Below, one piece after another: positions 1 through 9,120 of a DNA stretch of 64,000 nt. The DNA lies in NCBI RefSeq assembly GCF_001046895.1, contig NZ_CAQI01000040.1, positions 1-64,000 on the forward strand, read 5' to 3'. Each line of letters opens with the position of its first letter. Within the stretch, counting starts at the first letter, position 1. The position numbers were made by a program, and so were the translations under genes. Source of the DNA: Pseudarthrobacter siccitolerans (GTDB taxonomy: Bacteria > Actinomycetota > Actinomycetes > Actinomycetales > Micrococcaceae). The notes beneath the pieces were generated by a model that was not told where the DNA came from, made no database searches, and saw only the letters and a program-made list of their open reading frames with translations.

Positions 1-639
1 CGTTTTGTGTTCCTGGCCTTTGTGCTGGCCCTGGCGGTCAGCGGGCTGGTGCGTTCACTCTGGCTGGACGTTTACTACATTCCGTCCGAATCCATGGAAC
101 CGCTTCTGCAGGGCGGGGACCGCATCCTCGTCTCGCGCACTGACTTCAACGCCCAACCCATCCGGCGCGGGGACATCGTGGTCTTTGACGGCCGGGGCAC
201 CTTCGCGCCGCTCAACAGCGGCAAGGGCGCACTGGTGGATACTGCCGGCGCCATCACCCAGTGGCTTGGCCTCACGGGCAGCGACACCACCTACGTCAAG
301 CGCGTCGTCGGACTCCCGGGGGACACCGTGGTCTGCTGCGACGCCGGCGGGAAAATCACCGTCAACGGCCAGCCGCTGGACGAGCCCTACATCTTTCCCG
401 GCGATCTCCCGAGTACCCAAAAGTTCAGCGCGGAGGTGCCGGAGGGGCGGTTGTGGCTGCTGGGCGACCACCGGTCCGTGTCCGCTGACTCCCGGAGCCT
501 GCTGGGTGCCCCCGGCGGCGGGATGGTGCCGCTGGACAGGGTGACGGGAAGGCCGGTCCAGATCGTCTGGCCGCTTGATAGATTTGCTGCAGTACCTCGG
601 CCGGCAGCGGCAGGGCCAATTACAGAGAACGGACAGTAG
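1..639 (+). CDS. lepB: Signal peptidase I, first copy (5' end outside window)
   Basis: Type I signal peptidase, which removes signal peptides from exported proteins at the outer face of the membrane. The frame is open to base 1; an in-frame GTG lies at 7, but the cytoplasmic N-terminus is probably upstream, so the gene is treated as 5'-partial. Counting from that GTG, a hydrophobic segment spans about residues 2-20, the catalytic Ser is S29 in PSESMEP, and the general-base Lys is K98 in YVKRVVGLPGD. A late GDHR box with SADSR follows. It ends one base before the ATG of a second lepB. The two are related (both have SESM, VKRV-GLPGD and a CC pair before GGK) but clearly diverged. Family assignment is secure. 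Confidence 0.95.
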   Translation, partial: RFVFLAFVLALAVSGLVRSLWLDVYYIPSESMEPLLQGGDRILVSRTDFNAQPIRRGDIVVFDGRGTFAPLNSGKGALVDTAGAITQWLGLTGSDTTYVKRVVGLPGDTVVCCDAGGKITVNGQPLDEPYIFPGDLPSTQKFSAEVPEGRLWLLGDHRSVSADSRSLLGAPGGGMVPLDRVTGRPVQIVWPLDRFAAVPRPAAAGPITENGQ

Positions 640-1464
640 ATGCCCGAGAACCACCCGCGGACCCCCGAGCCGCGTCCAGACGGCGCCCCGGATTCCCCGG
701 CCAGTGCTGCACCGGAAGCAGCTGCGGGTTCCGAAGCAGCTTCTCCTGCGGCAGGCAGCCGTGCCGAAGCCAAGGCCGCCGAGGAACAGACCGGTGGAAG
801 CCAGGTGCTCGCCTGGTTGAAGGAAATTGCCACCGTTGTGGTCATCGCCGTGGTGCTCTCCTTCCTGATCAAAACCTTCCTGTTCCGGGCCTTCTTCATT
901 CCTTCCGAATCCATGGTCAACACCCTGGACGTTGACGACCGGATTTTTGTTAATCTCCTGGTTCCCGAGCCCTTCTCACTGACCCGTGGGGACGTTGTGG
1001 TCTTCCGCGACACGAAGGGCTGGCTGCCGCCTGTGCAGGAAAAATCCGATGGACCGTTCACCTGGGTGCAGGACGGCCTGACCTTTGTTGGCCTCCTGCC
1101 GGACAACTCCGAGCAACACCTGGTCAAGAGGGTCATCGGGCTGCCCGGGGACCATGTGGTCTGCTGTGAGGACGGCGGTAAACTGACCATTAACGGGACC
1201 GCCATCGACGAAAAGTACATCAACTCCGCTGAGGTCCCGCAGGTCCGCAACTTCGATATCACTGTCCCCGAAGGCAAGGTGTGGGTGATGGGCGACAACC
1301 GGAACCACTCCGCCGACTCGCGCGCCCACATGGATGCTGACGGCGGCTTCATCGACATCGCCGACCTCGAAGGCAAGGCCGCCGTCATCGCCTGGCCCCT
1401 GAGCCGGATCACCGCCCTGGACAACTACCCGGACGTGTTCCGGAACGTTCCGGCGGCACCCTGA
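640..1464 (+). CDS. lepB: Signal peptidase I, second copy
   Basis: Second type I signal peptidase, 274 residues, starting at the base after the upstream lepB stop, so the two are probably cotranscribed and translationally coupled. Residues 1-55 are a low-complexity Ala/Pro/Glu cytoplasmic tail. One membrane anchor follows at about 62-84. The catalytic dyad is S91 (PSESM) and K163 ([12 protein letters not shown]), and a [11 protein letters not shown] box lies near the end. All residues expected for activity are present, so both copies look functional. Tandem lepB genes occur in several actinobacteria, where copies differ in substrate preference; which one is the main peptidase cannot be told from sequence. 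Confidence 0.96.
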   Translation: MPENHPRTPEPRPDGAPDSPASAAPEAAAGSEAASPAAGSRAEAKAAEEQTGGSQVLAWLKEIATVVVIAVVLSFLIKTFLFRAFFIPSESMVNTLDVDDRIFVNLLVPEPFSLTRGDVVVFRDTKGWLPPVQEKSDGPFTWVQDGLTFVGLLPDNSEQHLVKRVIGLPGDHVVCCEDGGKLTINGTAIDEKYINSAEVPQVRNFDITVPEGKVWVMGDNRNHSADSRAHMDADGGFIDIADLEGKAAVIAWPLSRITALDNYPDVFRNVPAAP

Positions 1465-1466
1465 GC

Positions 1467-2267
1467 ATGCCCCCGGTAGTCAAAGCCGGCCCGGCAAAGG
1501 CCGGCGCGGCGAAGGCCCGGGCGGGCTCCACGAAGGTGGCCCGTCCCGTGAAGGCGCCCACCCTGCGGCACGAGCGGACGTTCAAGGCACAGGGCGTGCG
1601 CCTCGTCGCCGGCGTGGACGAGGTGGGCCGCGGCGCCCTGGCCGGTCCCGTCAGCGTCGGCATCGCCGTGGTGGATGTGGAGCGCCAGCGGCCGCTGGCC
1701 GGTGTGCGGGACAGCAAACTCCTCAGCCCCGCTGAACGGGAACGGCTTGACCCGCTGGTCCGCCGGTGGAGTGTTGCATCTGCCGTGGGGCACGCCTCGG
1801 CGCAGGAGATTGATTCCCTGGGCATCATAGCGGCGCTGCGCCTGGCCGGAACCCGTGCGTGGCAGGAGATCCTCGCTGCCGGCGTGACCCCGGACATGGT
1901 GCTCCTGGATGGCAGCCACAACTGGTTGTCCCCGGCCGAACAGCTGTCCCTCTTCGATGAGCCCGTGCTGGAAGCCGTTTGCGACGCCCCCGTGCACACC
2001 AAAATCAAAGCGGATATGCAGTGCCTCAGTGTCGCTGCGGCGAGCGTGATCGCCAAGGTGGAGCGGGACCGGATGATGCGGGAGCTGCACACCGAGTACC
2101 CGGACTTCGGCTGGGACATCAACAAGGGCTACGCCACCGTTTCGCACCGGGACGTACTCCGTGCGGCAGGCCCAACCCCGTACCACCGGGTGAGCTGGCG
2201 GCTCCTGGGCGGCGAGTTGCTGGAGGGCGTGCAGGACGACGGCGAGGGACCCGGAGTCGAAGACTGA
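1467..2267 (+). CDS. rnhB: Ribonuclease HII
   Basis: Cleaves the RNA strand of RNA-DNA hybrids and removes single ribonucleotides from DNA. The catalytic acidic pair D51-E52 is in [20 protein letters not shown] follows, and another conserved acidic residue is D148 in LLDGSHNW. The [23 protein letters not shown] block is typical of type 2 enzymes. An Ala/Lys-rich tail of about 40 residues precedes the fold, so the true start could lie slightly further in. It begins two bases after lepB. The lepB-rnhB-DUF2469-yraN-yifB-dprA order is a conserved actinobacterial neighbourhood. Confidence 0.95.
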   Translation: MPPVVKAGPAKAGAAKARAGSTKVARPVKAPTLRHERTFKAQGVRLVAGVDEVGRGALAGPVSVGIAVVDVERQRPLAGVRDSKLLSPAERERLDPLVRRWSVASAVGHASAQEIDSLGIIAALRLAGTRAWQEILAAGVTPDMVLLDGSHNWLSPAEQLSLFDEPVLEAVCDAPVHTKIKADMQCLSVAAASVIAKVERDRMMRELHTEYPDFGWDINKGYATVSHRDVLRAAGPTPYHRVSWRLLGGELLEGVQDDGEGPGVED

Positions 2268-2360
2268 GCACCACGGCGGAGGCCCGGTCATGGCTTGAAA
2301 GGCTGCCTCCCATCCAAAGCACGGGCGGCAGCGGCGCCGGACATGGTGCAAGATGGAACC

Positions 2361-2687
2361 ATGAGTGCTGAGGATCTTGAAAACTATGAGACCGACATGG
2401 AGCTGCAGCTCTACCGTGAATACCGGGACGTCGTCGGACTGTTCAGCTACGTTGTCGAGACCGAACGGCGCTTCTACCTGGCCAACCATGTGGACCTCCA
2501 GGCCCGCAGCGCCGACGGCGAAGTCTACTTCGACCTGACCCTCCAGGACGCCTGGGTGTGGGACGTGTACCGCTCCGCGCGGTTCGTTAAGAGTGTTCGG
2601 GTCCTCACGTTCAAGGACGTCAACGTGGAAGAACTTCCGCGCAATGAGGAACTCGCGCTGCCCAAGGACGTTGATATGGGCCAGTAG
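2361..2687 (+). CDS. DUF2469 family protein
   Basis: A 108-residue protein of the small, highly conserved actinobacterial DUF2469 family. No biochemical role is known to me. The family start MSAEDLENYETDMELQLYREY was used; the open frame extends 22 codons upstream, but that stretch does not look like the family. The protein is acidic and rich in aromatic residues (FDLTLQDAWVWDVYR), has no signal peptide or membrane segment, and is probably cytosolic. It lies between rnhB and yraN as in many actinobacteria, which suggests but does not prove a nucleic-acid link. Confidence 0.9.
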   Translation: MSAEDLENYETDMELQLYREYRDVVGLFSYVVETERRFYLANHVDLQARSADGEVYFDLTLQDAWVWDVYRSARFVKSVRVLTFKDVNVEELPRNEELALPKDVDMGQ

Positions 2688-2767
2688 TGCCCGACGGGGT
2701 GCCGGGCACTTATCCTGCACAGCCTCCCCGGGCAGTTGATTTGTACACATACGGGACAAGCTCCCTT

Positions 2768-2806
2768 ACCTCCGCAACCGCGCCGCCGCAGGCTGGTTGC
2801 GGAGGT
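2768..2806 (+). promoter_or_regulatory. Hairpin covering the yraN ribosome-binding site
   Basis: A perfect 12-bp inverted repeat: the left arm at 2768-2779 is complementary to the right arm at 2795-2806, with a 15-base loop. The right arm contains the GGAGG Shine-Dalgarno sequence (2801-2805) that lies five bases before the yraN ATG. Folded, the ribosome-binding site would be fully paired. No T-run follows, so it does not read as a simple terminator. Confidence 0.7.
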
Positions 2807-2810
2807 AGAA

Positions 2811-3167
2811 ATGAAATCAAAAGACCTGTTGGGCCGCCGGGGCGAGGACCTCGCCGCCGGCTATCTGGAATCCCTCGGCATGCTGGTGGTGGAGCGCAAC
2901 TGGCGCTGCACCGAAGGCGAAATCGACATCGTGGCCCTGGACGGCGACGCCCTGGTCATCGCCGAAGTGAAGACCCGCCGATCCCTCGATTACGGCCACC
3001 CCTTTGAAGCGGTGGGCCCCGAGAAGCTCGCCCGCCTGCACCGGCTCGGCTCCGCGTGGTGCCGGGACCGGGAGCTGCGGATGCCGCTGCGCCGCGTGGA
3101 CGTCATCGCTGTCCTGGACGACGGCGGCGGCGAACCATTGGTGGAGCACCTCAAGGGGGTGGGGTGA
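2811..3167 (+). CDS. yraN: YraN/UPF0102 family nuclease-fold protein
   Basis: A 118-residue member of the UPF0102 (YraN) family, which has the PD-(D/E)XK nuclease fold; its cellular role is poorly defined. The candidate catalytic set is visible: D39 in GEIDIVA and E52-x-K54 in IAEVKTR. The ATG at 2811 is chosen because GGAGG sits five bases upstream and the family begins here (LLGRRGEDLAAGYL), although the frame continues upstream. Its stop is directly followed by the yifB ATG. The position next to yifB and dprA suggests a part in DNA processing; this is inference. Confidence 0.92.
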   Translation: MKSKDLLGRRGEDLAAGYLESLGMLVVERNWRCTEGEIDIVALDGDALVIAEVKTRRSLDYGHPFEAVGPEKLARLHRLGSAWCRDRELRMPLRRVDVIAVLDDGGGEPLVEHLKGVG

Positions 3168-4712
3168 ATGTCCCTGGGCAGAACCTACTCCATCGCCCTG
3201 GTGGGGTTGAACGGCTACATCGTGGAGGTCGAGGCCGACATCGGCCAAACCCTGCCGGCTTTTATCCTTCTTGGGTTGCCGGATGCCTCGTTGAATGAAG
3301 CCAAGGAGCGGATCCGCTCGGCGGCCAAGAATTCCGGCATTCCCCTGAGCCGCCGGAAGATCACGGCCAACCTCATTCCCGCCTCCCTGCCGAAACGGGG
3401 CTCAGGGTTCGATCTGGCAGTGACCATGGCAGTGCTGCGGGCAGCAAACGACATCAAGCCAACGGGGAAAACAGTCTTTATCGCGGAGCTGGGGCTTGAC
3501 GGCAGGCTGCGCCCGGTCCGCGGCATCCTGCCCGCCGTGATGGCGTCGGTACAGGCGGGCTATCCGGACATCGTGGTGGCCCAGGCCAATCTGGCTGAGG
3601 CTGCCCTGGTTCCCGGGGCCCGTGTCAGTGGCTACCGCACCCTCGCCCGGCTGGCCCTCAATTTCGGTGCGGACCCGCAGGAGCTTGCCCTGGATTTTGA
3701 ACCTGACGATCCGGAGCTTCCAGCCGATGAACAGGAGGAGTACGGAAGTTGCCCGGACATGGCTGATGTTTCGGGGCAGGGCGACGCCAGGCGGGCCCTC
3801 GAAGTGGCAGCAGCCGGCGCCCACCACCTTCTCCTGATGGGGCCGCCGGGTGCGGGCAAAACCATGCTCGCGGAGCGCCTTCCAGGACTGTTGCCGGACC
3901 TCGCTGACCACGAGGCCATGGAAGTCACCGCCATCCATTCGCTCTGCGGCCTGCCGTCTTCCTCGGCCCAGCTGCTGCGCCGGCCGCCGTTCGAAAGCCC
4001 GCACCACTCGGCTACCGCCGCCGCGATCATCGGCGGCGGCTCAGGCCTGCCTCGGCCCGGCGCCGCCTCCCGTGCCCACCGGGGCGTTCTCTTCCTTGAT
4101 GAGGCCCCCGAGTATGAACGCCGCGTCCTGGACGCGTTGCGCCAGCCTTTGGAGAGCGGTGAGCTGGTGATTCACCGCTCCGCCGGCACCGCTGCCTATC
4201 CTGCCCGGTTTCAGCTGGTCCTTGCCGCCAACCCCTGTCCGTGCGGCAAGGCGTCCGGGAAAGGACTGGACTGTACCTGTACGCCCGTGATGCGGCGGCG
4301 GTATCTGGCCAGGATGTCCGGGCCGCTCCTGGACCGGGTGGATATCCAGCTCCAGGTGGACAGGGTCTCCCTCGCGGAGTTCGGCCAGGGAGGCGCCGAG
4401 GAAGACACGGCGTCTGTTGCCGCCCGGGTCCGCGACGCGCGCGTGCGGCAGCTGGAACGGCTACAGCCCTTCGGACTGGAAACCAATGCCCAGGTACCCG
4501 GCCGTGTACTGCGCGGAGAACTCCGGCTTCCACCGGCTTCCACCCGCATCCTTGACCATTCGCTTGAGCGCGGCGTCCTCACCGCCCGCGGCTACGACCG
4601 GGTTCTCCGGCTGGCCTGGACCATGGCCGATCTTGGATACCGGGAACGGCCGGACGCGAACGATATCGGGCAGGCCCTGGGGTTGCGCCAGGCCGCGGCG
4701 GTGGCCGCGTGA
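3168..4712 (+). CDS. YifB/ComM family Mg-chelatase-like AAA ATPase
   Basis: A 514-residue ATPase of the YifB/ComM family. ComM of naturally transformable bacteria is a hexameric helicase that promotes branch migration during recombination. An N-terminal Lon-protease-like fold (about 1-170) precedes the AAA module. The Walker A box GPPGAGKT starts at G225 with K231, the Walker B-like segment is GVLFLDEAPEY, and a Cys-containing NPCPCG segment with a CTCTP run follows. The C-terminal Mg-chelatase lid is at about 410-510. The gene abuts yraN and shares GTGA with dprA, so the three are one transcription unit. Confidence 0.94.
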   Translation: MSLGRTYSIALVGLNGYIVEVEADIGQTLPAFILLGLPDASLNEAKERIRSAAKNSGIPLSRRKITANLIPASLPKRGSGFDLAVTMAVLRAANDIKPTGKTVFIAELGLDGRLRPVRGILPAVMASVQAGYPDIVVAQANLAEAALVPGARVSGYRTLARLALNFGADPQELALDFEPDDPELPADEQEEYGSCPDMADVSGQGDARRALEVAAAGAHHLLLMGPPGAGKTMLAERLPGLLPDLADHEAMEVTAIHSLCGLPSSSAQLLRRPPFESPHHSATAAAIIGGGSGLPRPGAASRAHRGVLFLDEAPEYERRVLDALRQPLESGELVIHRSAGTAAYPARFQLVLAANPCPCGKASGKGLDCTCTPVMRRRYLARMSGPLLDRVDIQLQVDRVSLAEFGQGGAEEDTASVAARVRDARVRQLERLQPFGLETNAQVPGRVLRGELRLPPASTRILDHSLERGVLTARGYDRVLRLAWTMADLGYRERPDANDIGQALGLRQAAAVAA

Positions 4713-5908
4713 ACGCGGCTGGAGCGGATCCGGAAAGGCTGGCCCGTGCCGCCCTTGCCCGGCTGATGGAACCCCAGGATTCTGCGGGTCTGGCACTGGT
4801 GCAGATCTGCGGCGCACCGGATGCCTTGCGGATTGCCACCGGGCAGGCTGCTGCCGGAGCCGGACTGGAGCGCGAGATCACCTCACTCCTCACGGACAGC
4901 GGGTCCGCAACCAGTTGGTCCGGGATGGCCGCCGCCCTGAAACGCTGGCAGCCACGAATCCCGGATCTGGCCCCGGAGCGTGACCTCGCCACTATGGCCC
5001 GCCTCGGCGGCCGGTTGATCATCCCCTCGGACGATTTGTGGCCTCCCCAGCTCGCCGACCTGGGGATCCAGGAACCCATCTGCCTGTGGTGGCGGGGACA
5101 AGAGCAACCCCTACCCGAAGCGGAGAAGTGCATCGCGCTGGTCGGGTCGCGGGACAGCACCAGCTACGGTGCATCGGTAACAGGGGATATGGCCTACTCT
5201 TTGGCGCAGCGGGGTTTCACCATCGTGTCCGGCGGTGCCTATGGCATTGATGCGCACGCCCACCGCGCCGCGCTTGCCGGTGCTTCGGCAGCGGTACCCA
5301 CCATCGCCGTGATGGCTGGCGGTGTTGACCGCTTCTACCCGTCGGGCAACGAAGACCTCCTCCGCGCCGTCTGCAACCAGGGCGCCGTCATTGCGGAGGT
5401 CCCCCCGGGCTCGGCGCCCACCCGTTACCGTTTCCTGCAACGGAACAGGCTTATCGCCGCCATGTCCGCGGTGACGGTGGTTGTCGAAGCGCGGTGGCGG
5501 TCAGGAGCCCTGAACACCGCCCACCACGCCGAGACGCTGGGGCGTGCAGTGGGCGCGGTCCCGGGGTCTGTGCACAGCGCCAACTCGGCCGGCTGCCACC
5601 GGCTCCTTCGCGACGGCGGCGCCGTGTGTGTCACTGACGCTGCCGAAATCACCGAGCTGGCATCGCCCAGCGGATCCGGTCTTCCGGAACAACGCCACGG
5701 CGGAACTGAAGTCCAGGACGGGCTCACCCTGGAAGACCTGATCCTCCTGGATGCGCTGCCACTGCGGTCCACAACGTCTGTGGAGAAGCTCTGTTCCGTG
5801 GCCGGGCTCGGGCCGGAATCGGTGCGGGCCGGGCTCGGCCGGCTGGGGCTGCTCGGGCTGGCCGTGTCGGAACGGGGCGGCTGGAAGCGCGGCACGGCAT
5901 CCGGCTGA
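4709..5908 (+). CDS. dprA: DNA-processing protein DprA
   Basis: DprA/Smf protein, 399 residues, which loads RecA on incoming single-stranded DNA in transformable bacteria and is widespread in others. The Rossmann-like core has VGSRDSTSYGASV at about 145 and then VSGGAYGIDAHAHRAAL, the usual SGGAxGID signature, plus FLQRNRLIAAMS. A winged-helix-like C-terminal domain spans about 345-395. It starts with GTG overlapping the yifB stop by four bases. With the YifB gene it forms a likely recombination pair, but no competence pilus genes are in the window. Confidence 0.95.
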   Translation: MNAAGADPERLARAALARLMEPQDSAGLALVQICGAPDALRIATGQAAAGAGLEREITSLLTDSGSATSWSGMAAALKRWQPRIPDLAPERDLATMARLGGRLIIPSDDLWPPQLADLGIQEPICLWWRGQEQPLPEAEKCIALVGSRDSTSYGASVTGDMAYSLAQRGFTIVSGGAYGIDAHAHRAALAGASAAVPTIAVMAGGVDRFYPSGNEDLLRAVCNQGAVIAEVPPGSAPTRYRFLQRNRLIAAMSAVTVVVEARWRSGALNTAHHAETLGRAVGAVPGSVHSANSAGCHRLLRDGGAVCVTDAAEITELASPSGSGLPEQRHGGTEVQDGLTLEDLILLDALPLRSTTSVEKLCSVAGLGPESVRAGLGRLGLLGLAVSERGGWKRGTASG

Positions 5909-5962
5909 GCGGGGATCGTGTCCGGGCACCCTGTCGGCAGCAACACCTGAGACAGTAGGAGG

Positions 5963-6889
5963 GTGGAGAACCAGGAATTGCCGCGGGAGCTAAGCCAGGC
6001 GCTCAGCGCCTTCGTGAGGTACCTGACGGGGGAGCGGGCCCTGTCACAGCACACGTTGCGCGCGTATGAGGGCGATCTGCGCAGCCTGCTTTCCCATGCG
6101 GCCTCCGAGGGTGCGGCCCAGCCGGCGGACCTTGAACTGGGAACTCTGCGCCGGTGGTTGGGAGTTCAGAGCCAGGCGGGCGTTGCGCGCTCAACCCTGG
6201 CACGCCGGGCCGCTACTGCACGGGCTTTCACGGCGTGGGCCCTGAGGGAAGAACACATCCCGGCTGACCCTGCCCTCCGGCTCAAGGCACCCAAACGGGA
6301 GCACTCCCTGCCCGGCGTTCTGCAGTCCCAGCAACTGTCCCGGCTGCTGGCCAGGCTGGAGGAAGCTGCCGCGGAGGGTAAACCCCTGCCCCTGCGCGAC
6401 AGGGCGATCGTCGAACTGCTCTATGCTACGGGCGTCCGCGTCGGGGAGCTCACGGGCCTCGACGTCGACGACCTCGACCCGGACCGGCGCACGCTGCGAG
6501 TCATCGGCAAAGGCAACAAGGAACGCACCGTCCCCTACGGCGTCCCCGCAGCGCTGGCCCTGGATGACTGGCTTCGGCGGGGCCGCCCGAAGCTCGTCCG
6601 CGCTAACAGCGGCCCCGCTCTTTTCCTGGGTGCCCGCGGTGGCCGGATGGACCAGCGGCAGGTCCGGTCGCTGGTAAATGCGCTTTTTGAGGCGCTGGGT
6701 GACACGTCAGCTTCGGGCCCGCACGCCCTCCGGCACTCAGCAGCCACACACCTGCTGGACGGAGGCGCGGACCTGCGGGCCGTGCAGGAGATTCTGGGCC
6801 ACAGCAGCCTTGCCACCACCCAGATCTACACCCACGTCTCCGTAGACCGGCTGCGCAAAAGCTACCAGCAGGCACATCCCAGGGCGTAA
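5963..6889 (+). CDS. xerC: Tyrosine recombinase XerC
   Basis: Site-specific tyrosine recombinase of 308 residues, the size and domain plan of XerC, which with XerD resolves chromosome dimers at dif. The N-terminal SAM-like core-binding domain is at 1-105 and the catalytic domain at about 120-308. The active-site set is visible: Arg in ATGVRVGEL, Lys in IGKGNKERTVP, HALRHSAATH, LGHSSLATTQ and the nucleophile in IYTHVS. The GTG start at 5963 directly abuts an AGGAGG sequence with no spacer, and no other start lies upstream in frame, so initiation there is unusual. It sits alone after dprA. XerD is the alternative reading, but context favours XerC. Confidence 0.9.
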   Translation: MENQELPRELSQALSAFVRYLTGERALSQHTLRAYEGDLRSLLSHAASEGAAQPADLELGTLRRWLGVQSQAGVARSTLARRAATARAFTAWALREEHIPADPALRLKAPKREHSLPGVLQSQQLSRLLARLEEAAAEGKPLPLRDRAIVELLYATGVRVGELTGLDVDDLDPDRRTLRVIGKGNKERTVPYGVPAALALDDWLRRGRPKLVRANSGPALFLGARGGRMDQRQVRSLVNALFEALGDTSASGPHALRHSAATHLLDGGADLRAVQEILGHSSLATTQIYTHVSVDRLRKSYQQAHPRA

Positions 6890-7145
6890 CCCCGGACTGC
6901 GTCGAACAGGCGGGGAATCGCACTGGCGTAATTAGGCAGCGTACGGCACAATAAGAGTCACGTCCGGCAACTTTCAAGTCCCGCTTGAAGCTCCATTGCT
7001 TCCAGTGGACCCGCAAGTGGCGGACACTGCTTAATCTGAACAATTGAATATCGAGGCAGGGAACACGGGCCGCAGTGCAGGGCACGGCAGTTCCATCCAG
7101 GCAGAGGTCGTTGGGGAAGACGTACCTAGAGCTATGGAGGATGGA

Positions 7146-7649
7146 ATGTCTGTTGCAATGACCCGCGGTGTGCTGTTTGTTCACTCAGCCCCTACTGCTT
7201 TGTGCCCTCACGTCGAGTGGGCCATCGGCTCCGTCGTGGACAAGCGGACGGACCTTGAGTGGACCCCTCAGCCTGCTGCGCCCGGAATGTTCCGGGCTGA
7301 GCTGTCCTGGACCGGTGCCCCCGGGACAGGATCGAAGCTTGCCTCGTCCCTCCGGGGCTGGGCACACCTCCGCTATGAGGTCACCGAAGAACCGAGCCAG
7401 GGTGTGGATGGCGGCCGGTGGTCGCACACCCCCGAGCTCGGCATCTTCCATGCGGTCACCGACGTCCATGGCAACATCATGGTTTCCGAAGACCGGATCC
7501 GCTACGCCTACGAATCCGGCGCGGGCGATCCTGCAGCTGTCTACCACGAGCTTTCACTGGCCCTCGGCGAGGCCTGGGATGAGGAACTCGAACCCTTCCG
7601 GCACGCCGCCGAAGGCGCGCCCGTCCGCTGGCTCCACCAGGTGGGCTGA
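7146..7649 (+). CDS. DUF3145 family protein
   Basis: A 167-residue member of the actinobacterial DUF3145 family, of unknown function. The start MSVAMTRGVLFVHSAPTALCPHVEWAI matches the family, and GGAGG at 7136-7140 is five bases before this ATG; an in-frame ATG at 7134 is less well placed. The protein is soluble, with Trp-rich blocks (WAHLRYEVTEEPS) and an acidic LGEAWDEELEPFR segment. It is convergent with fabF across a strong shared terminator. Location next to the FAS-II genes is common in this group, which hints at a lipid link without proving one. Confidence 0.9.
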   Translation: MSVAMTRGVLFVHSAPTALCPHVEWAIGSVVDKRTDLEWTPQPAAPGMFRAELSWTGAPGTGSKLASSLRGWAHLRYEVTEEPSQGVDGGRWSHTPELGIFHAVTDVHGNIMVSEDRIRYAYESGAGDPAAVYHELSLALGEAWDEELEPFRHAAEGAPVRWLHQVG

Positions 7650-7723
7650 CCGCCGCGGCCATGCGGCGCGGCCAGGTGCCGCCGTCGTTAAACCTGCAAA
7701 ACACCCACCAATTTCCATAGCAA

Positions 7724-7759
7724 AACAGGAGGCCCCGCCAGCTGGCGGGGCCTCCTGTT
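7724..7759. terminator. Bidirectional terminator between DUF3145 gene and fabF
   Basis: A perfect 17-bp stem (7724-7740 with 7743-7759) and a two-base loop, GC-rich, with A/T at the outer ends. It lies between converging genes and can stop both. Confidence 0.9.
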
Positions 7760-7787
7760 GGTGCCGGGAGTAAACCCCGGATTGACG

Positions 7788-9023
7788 CTAGATGCTGCGG
7801 ACGGCAACCACGGCGTTGTGTCCGCCGAAGCCGAACGAGTTGCTCAGTGCCACGATGTTGCCGGCGGGCAGATCCCTGGCCGAGGTGACCACGTCGAGCG
7901 GGATCTCCGGGTCCTGGTTTTCGAGGTTGATTGTCACAGGCGCCTTGCGCTCGTAAACAGCGAGCACCGTGAGTACAGCCTCGACTGCACCGGATGCACC
8001 CAAGAGATGGCCCATCTGGGACTTGGTGGCCGATACCGCGACGTTGTCCACGTGGTTGCCCAGGGCGGCACGAAGTGCAGTGTATTCGGGCTTGTCGCCC
8101 ACGGGGGTGGAGGTGGCATGCGCGTTGACGTGCACCACGTCCTCGGCCTGGATCCTGCCATCGAACATCGCAGCCTTCAGCGCGCGGGTTGCACCAAGGC
8201 CTTGGGGATCCGGGGCCGTGATGTGGTAGGCGTCCGCCGTGACGGACGTACCGGCGAGCTCACCGTAGATCCGGGCTCCACGGGCCAGGGCGTGTTCCTC
8301 CGCCTCCAGGACCAGGGCGCCGGCGCCCTCGCCCATCACAAAGCCGTCGCGGGCCGTGTCGTACGGGCGTGAGGCGCCCTGGGGGTCGTCATTGCGGCGG
8401 GAGAGGGCCTGCATGGAGGCGAAGGCGGCCAGGGGCATCGGGTGGATGGCCGCTTCGGCGCCGCCGCACATTACTACATCTGCCTTGCCGGAGCGGATCA
8501 GGTCAAGGCCCAAGTGCAGGGCTTCGGTGCCTGAGGCGCAGGCGGAAACGGGGGTGTGGGCACCGGCGCGGGCGCCAAGGTCCAGGCTGACCGCCGCGGC
8601 AACGCCGTTGGGCATCAGCATCGGAACGGTCATAGGGAGAACACGGCGCGGGCCCTTTTCCTTCAGGGTGTCCCAGGCGTCCAGCAGGGTCCAGACCCCG
8701 CCGATGCCGGTGGCGAAGGCCACAGCCAGCCGGTCCTTGTCGAATTCGGTGATGCCGGAATCGGCCCAGGCCTCGCGGGCCGCGATAACGCCGAACTGCG
8801 TGGAGGGGTCCATCCGCTTTGCCTCAACACGGCTCAGCACGTCCAGGGCAGGGGTGCTGCAGCGGGCTGCGAAGTGGACGGGCAGTTCGTACTTGGCTAC
8901 CCAGTCGTCTTCCAGGGTGCGGGCACCGGAGACCCCCTTGAGCGCGTTGTTCCACATCGTGGGTACATCGCCGCCGATGGGTGTGGTGGCACCCAGACCG
9001 GTAATGACTACTTTGCGTGTCAT
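7788..9023 (-). CDS. fabF: Beta-ketoacyl-ACP synthase II
   Basis: Condensing enzyme that elongates acyl-ACP with malonyl-ACP in type II fatty-acid synthesis. It has 411 residues from the ATG at 9023; the open frame continues 26 codons upstream, but TRKVVITGLGATTPIGGDV is the family N-terminus. The nucleophile is C162 in VSACASGTEALH, and the two His residues are in NAHATSTPVGD and KSQMGHLLGASG. The glycine-rich NSFGFGGHN ends the fold. It is the last gene of the minus-strand fabD-fabH-acpP-fabF operon and is separated from acpP by 161 bases with a strong hairpin. Confidence 0.97.
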   Translation of the reverse strand: MTRKVVITGLGATTPIGGDVPTMWNNALKGVSGARTLEDDWVAKYELPVHFAARCSTPALDVLSRVEAKRMDPSTQFGVIAAREAWADSGITEFDKDRLAVAFATGIGGVWTLLDAWDTLKEKGPRRVLPMTVPMLMPNGVAAAVSLDLGARAGAHTPVSACASGTEALHLGLDLIRSGKADVVMCGGAEAAIHPMPLAAFASMQALSRRNDDPQGASRPYDTARDGFVMGEGAGALVLEAEEHALARGARIYGELAGTSVTADAYHITAPDPQGLGATRALKAAMFDGRIQAEDVVHVNAHATSTPVGDKPEYTALRAALGNHVDNVAVSATKSQMGHLLGASGAVEAVLTVLAVYERKAPVTINLENQDPEIPLDVVTSARDLPAGNIVALSNSFGFGGHNAVVAVRSI

Positions 9024-9120
9024 GGGATCACTCTTTCGTCGGTGGGAATCCGTCTGCCGGAGGGTCCCGCGTTTTGATGGTCGGCACACTTGCACACGCA
9101 AGGGGCCGGAAAATGCGGCG

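Noticed and set aside
5963..6889. xerC as an integrase marking a mobile island
   Set aside because: Size, motifs and core-gene neighbours (dprA, FAS-II genes) fit housekeeping XerC; no attachment-site repeats or mobile genes were found nearby.
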